From Gammaproteobacteria bacterium (GTDB lineage: Bacteria > Pseudomonadota > Gammaproteobacteria > Arenicellales > JAHEKD01), in NCBI GenBank assembly GCA_024638545.1, contig JAHEKD010000128.1, positions 1-7,084 of the forward strand: a DNA stretch of 7,084 nucleotides, read 5' to 3'. Below the pieces are notes generated by a model that searched no databases, was not told where the DNA came from, and saw only the letters and a list, made by a program, of their open reading frames with translations. Positions 5,615 through 7,084 of the stretch are shown here, piece after piece. The stretch's first letter is position 1, and each line of letters opens with the position of its first letter. A program made the translations under genes and the position numbers.

Positions 5615-6020
5615 TGCTGCGCCCAAAGCTCACCATACGGTCTGATTTGCTGACCGCATCCACAAACTGACCCAGCCCTGCCAGCTTGAACTGCGGATCA
5701 AGATTAAAACTGTCGTGGCCGGACTGCTTTGCAGTACGCGCATCGAGTATGCCTCGCTTCATCGCTGAGTGTGTGCAAACCACAAGCTCAATCTGATTTG
5801 ATCGCGCGAATTCTGCCCAGCTCCTGGTGATGTTACGCTCGGCCTGTTCAGGCATATTTAAACCTGAACCGGCATATACACCGTCATGATAAAAAAACAC
5901 CTGCACAATACTGCCACCTTTTCGTATCAGTGCCTGCGCAAAATTAAGCGCCGTATCAGCACTCTGGTAGGTGTAAGGTGCATTACAAACCAGCAAGACA
6001 TATTTTTTTTTTAGCCGCAT
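5607..6020 (-). CDS. tusD: TusD (DsrE family), catalytic subunit of the TusBCD sulfurtransferase
   Basis: This is a 137-residue DsrE/TusD-family protein. Seen: VCNAPYTYQSADTALNFAQAL, the VFFYHDGVY core (residues 41-49), and ELVVCTHSAMKRGILD (78-93) with Cys82 in the position of the sulfur-binding Cys (Cys78 of E. coli TusD), then FKLAGLGQFVDA near the end. It takes persulfide sulfur from TusA and hands it to TusE. ATG 6020 has a good Shine-Dalgarno, AGAGGG at 6036-6031, 10 nt upstream, and follows the tusA stop by 2 nt. Codons 3-6 (CTA AAA AAA AAA) contain a run of ten A, prone to slippage and indel error. It resembles DsrE of sulfur oxidisers as well; the TusE partner decides the name. Confidence 0.91.
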   Translation of the reverse strand: MRLKKKYVLLVCNAPYTYQSADTALNFAQALIRKGGSIVQVFFYHDGVYAGSGLNMPEQAERNITRSWAEFARSNQIELVVCTHSAMKRGILDARTAKQSGHDSFNLDPQFKLAGLGQFVDAVSKSDRMVSFGRSSG

Positions 6021-6022
6021 GT

Positions 6023-6283
6023 TTAAATCACCCTCTTCTCGATATAAAAAACAAAAGTGTCCTCTGTATGGTCTGTATCCCGCAATTTATAGCCAGACTG
6101 CTGTGTGAAGGCTTCAATATCTTTCACTGAACCCGGGTCGGTTGCAATTAATTTTAGTATTGAGTTATCCGACATCTGATCCAGCGCTTTTTTTGCCCGC
6201 AAAACCGGCAAGGGACAATATAAGCCTGAGGCATCCAGTTCAGCATCTGAGTGTTTTTTGTCTGTGTTCTCGGCCTTGTTCAA
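6023..6283 (-). CDS. tusA: TusA, sulfur carrier protein (SirA family)
   Basis: This 86-residue TusA/SirA-family protein opens the tus operon. LDASGLYCPLPVLRAKKAL (residues 16-34) contains the CPxP motif with the sulfur-carrying Cys23. ATDPGSVKDIEAF (47-59) is the second family block. TusA receives sulfur from the desulfurase IscS and passes it to TusD. No ATG opens the frame: an in-frame TAG lies at 6304-6302. The TTG at 6283 is preceded by GCGGGAA about 9 nt upstream, a usable Shine-Dalgarno, so a TTG start is well supported. Many organisms keep tusA away from tusBCD; here it is first in the same unit. An alternative is a TusA paralogue for another pathway, but the tusDCBE neighbours argue for the relay. 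Confidence 0.92.
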   Translation of the reverse strand: MNKAENTDKKHSDAELDASGLYCPLPVLRAKKALDQMSDNSILKLIATDPGSVKDIEAFTQQSGYKLRDTDHTEDTFVFYIEKRVI

Positions 6284-6397
6284 AGATAGAATTCCCGCAT
6301 ACTATGTTAGATTTGACTGTCAATTATAACGGCTAATTCAAGGAGAAAACATTCATTGCGCCTTCAGACTAACTCAGTTATTCTGACCATTTAAGCC
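6284..6397. promoter_or_regulatory. Divergent promoter region between tusA and bepA
   Basis: This 114-nt gap must hold promoters for both directions. On the - strand a perfect TATAAT lies at 6328-6323, about 40 nt before the tusA start, with a poor -35. A perfect palindrome TTGAC-T-GTCAA spans 6313-6323, adjacent to that -10 and placed where a repressor could block it. On the + strand, TTGTTC (6276-6281) and TACTAT (6300-6305), 18 nt apart, are a weak candidate for bepA. The region is clearly regulatory by layout; the individual elements are tentative. Confidence 0.5.
6340..6394 (+). promoter_or_regulatory. Strong Shine-Dalgarno with a 12-codon leader frame before bepA
   Basis: AAGGAG at 6340-6345 is the best ribosome-binding site on the + strand in this gap, but it lies 52 nt before the bepA ATG. 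A TTG at 6356 sits 10 nt after it and opens a 12-codon frame, MRLQTNSVILTI, closed by TAA at 6392-6394. That stop is in the same frame as bepA and only one codon (GCC) separates it from the ATG. The bepA ATG itself has no Shine-Dalgarno. Readings are leader-peptide coupling with re-initiation, or an N-terminal extension broken by a stop. Confidence 0.4.
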
Positions 6398-7084
6398 ATG
6401 TACCACATTTTCAAACTAATTCTTTGCCTGTACACCAGTTTGTACCTGGTCAATGCATCCTCACAAACCAACGAATTCAATCTGCCTGATTTTGGTGACC
6501 CGTCAGCATCCGTTATTTCACCCGTTCAAGAGCGCAACCTGGGCAAGAAGTTAATGTCTCAGGCCAGAAGGGCGTTTCCCTACGTCATTGATCCGGAAAT
6601 AGATCATTACATCAGCACTCTGGGTAACATACTGGTTGCAAACAGCGATATTAATCAACAGAGATTTAATTTCTATTTAATCGCACGCTCTGATATCAAC
6701 GCATTTGCCATTCCCGGCGGCCATATCAGTATTAACACGGGGCTGATTCGGAACACAAAAACGGAAAGTGAACTCGCAGGAGTGCTTGCACACGAGATTA
6801 TTCACCTGACGCAGCGCCACCTGCCCAGGATGATCGCTCGTCAGAAAGAACTGACTCTGCCCGCCACCGCCGCAATTATCGGCGGCATACTGCTCGGCGG
6901 CCAGGCGGGCGCGGCCGCAATCATCAGTTCGAATGCAGGACTGATTAGCGATCAACTTAGCTACACTCGGGATTTTGAGCGTGAAGCCGATACCTTTGGC
7001 ATGCAGATATTAGTCAAGTCTGGATTTGATGCAAACGGCATGCCCGATTTTTTTAAAACACTTATGGATAAGACACGCCTGATT
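6398..7084 (+). CDS. bepA: BepA-like M48 periplasmic metalloprotease (5' part)
   Basis: The frame runs from ATG 6398 to the window edge, 229 residues without a stop. MYHIFKLILCLYTSLYLVNA looks like a signal peptide with a short, weakly basic start. Family blocks: NAFAIPGGHISINTGLI (residues 101-117), zinc motif HEIIH (132-136) in ELAGVLAHEIIHLTQRH, a Gly/Ala-rich hydrophobic segment (155-177), and FEREAD (193-198) with E196 as third zinc ligand and D198 beside it. BepA-type enzymes act in the periplasm, degrading stalled or misfolded outer-membrane proteins and assisting LptD assembly. The missing C-terminus would hold the rest of the protease domain and, in BepA, TPR repeats. Without it, another M48 family member with the same N-terminal domain is possible. 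It is divergent from tusA. Confidence 0.87.
   Translation, partial: MYHIFKLILCLYTSLYLVNASSQTNEFNLPDFGDPSASVISPVQERNLGKKLMSQARRAFPYVIDPEIDHYISTLGNILVANSDINQQRFNFYLIARSDINAFAIPGGHISINTGLIRNTKTESELAGVLAHEIIHLTQRHLPRMIARQKELTLPATAAIIGGILLGGQAGAAAIISSNAGLISDQLSYTRDFEREADTFGMQILVKSGFDANGMPDFFKTLMDKTRLI

Noticed and set aside
4616..6283. Dissimilatory sulfur-oxidation dsrEFHC cluster
   Set aside because: The DsrC-like protein has Thr99 where the second functional Cys would be, the DsrH-like protein lacks Cys near residue 20, and no other dsr gene is present.
6280..6300. Six-residue frame MREFYL overlapping the tusA TTG as TTGA
   Set aside because: It has no Shine-Dalgarno of its own, and its bases coincide with the tusA ribosome-binding site.
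6677..6955. 92-codon - strand ORF opposite bepA
   Set aside because: It is a shadow of the HEIIH-containing protease frame.

Overview
The window reads as a core chromosomal segment of a gammaproteobacterium of moderate GC content. The evidence is the block lpoA-yraN-(SIS isomerase)-dolP, a gammaproteobacterial synteny (yraM-yraN-yraO-yraP in E. coli), together with rppH, a bepA-type protease and a complete tus sulfur relay. It is unlikely to be an enteric bacterium: rfaE2 is a free-standing gene directly after dolP, and all five tus genes form one operon. The species cannot be named from the sequence. There is no insertion sequence, phage gene, CRISPR array, tRNA or rRNA gene.

Left, + strand (1-2959): the 3' part of lpoA (outer-membrane activator of a peptidoglycan synthase), yraN (nuclease-fold protein), a sedoheptulose-7-phosphate isomerase-like SIS protein in the diaA position, dolP (double-BON outer-membrane lipoprotein) and rfaE2 (heptose-1-phosphate adenylyltransferase). 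Gaps are short or genes overlap, so this looks like one operon serving the cell envelope: peptidoglycan synthesis, outer-membrane upkeep and ADP-heptose supply for LPS. The SIS protein keeps residues matching the catalytic Glu and His of GmhA, which fits its neighbour rfaE2.

Middle, - strand (2931-4090): rppH followed 5 nt later by an SLT-type lytic transglycosylase lipoprotein, whose 3' end overlaps rfaE2 tail to tail by 29 bp. Next is a 525-nt AT-rich gap (4091-4615) holding inverted repeats and one possible 41-residue single-helix membrane protein, with no recognised gene.

Right, - strand (6283 down to 4616): tusA-tusD-tusC-tusB-tusE, tightly coupled. The DsrC-like protein has only the penultimate Cys, so this is the tRNA 2-thiouridine relay and not the dissimilatory dsrEFHC system. 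Divergent from it, on the + strand, is the 5' part of a bepA-like M48 metalloprotease, preceded by a strong Shine-Dalgarno that serves a 12-codon leader frame and not the protease ATG.

No clearly new system is present. The best leads are the isomerase assignment at the diaA locus, the A10 tract at the start of tusD, the leader frame before the protease and the small membrane ORF in the gap.
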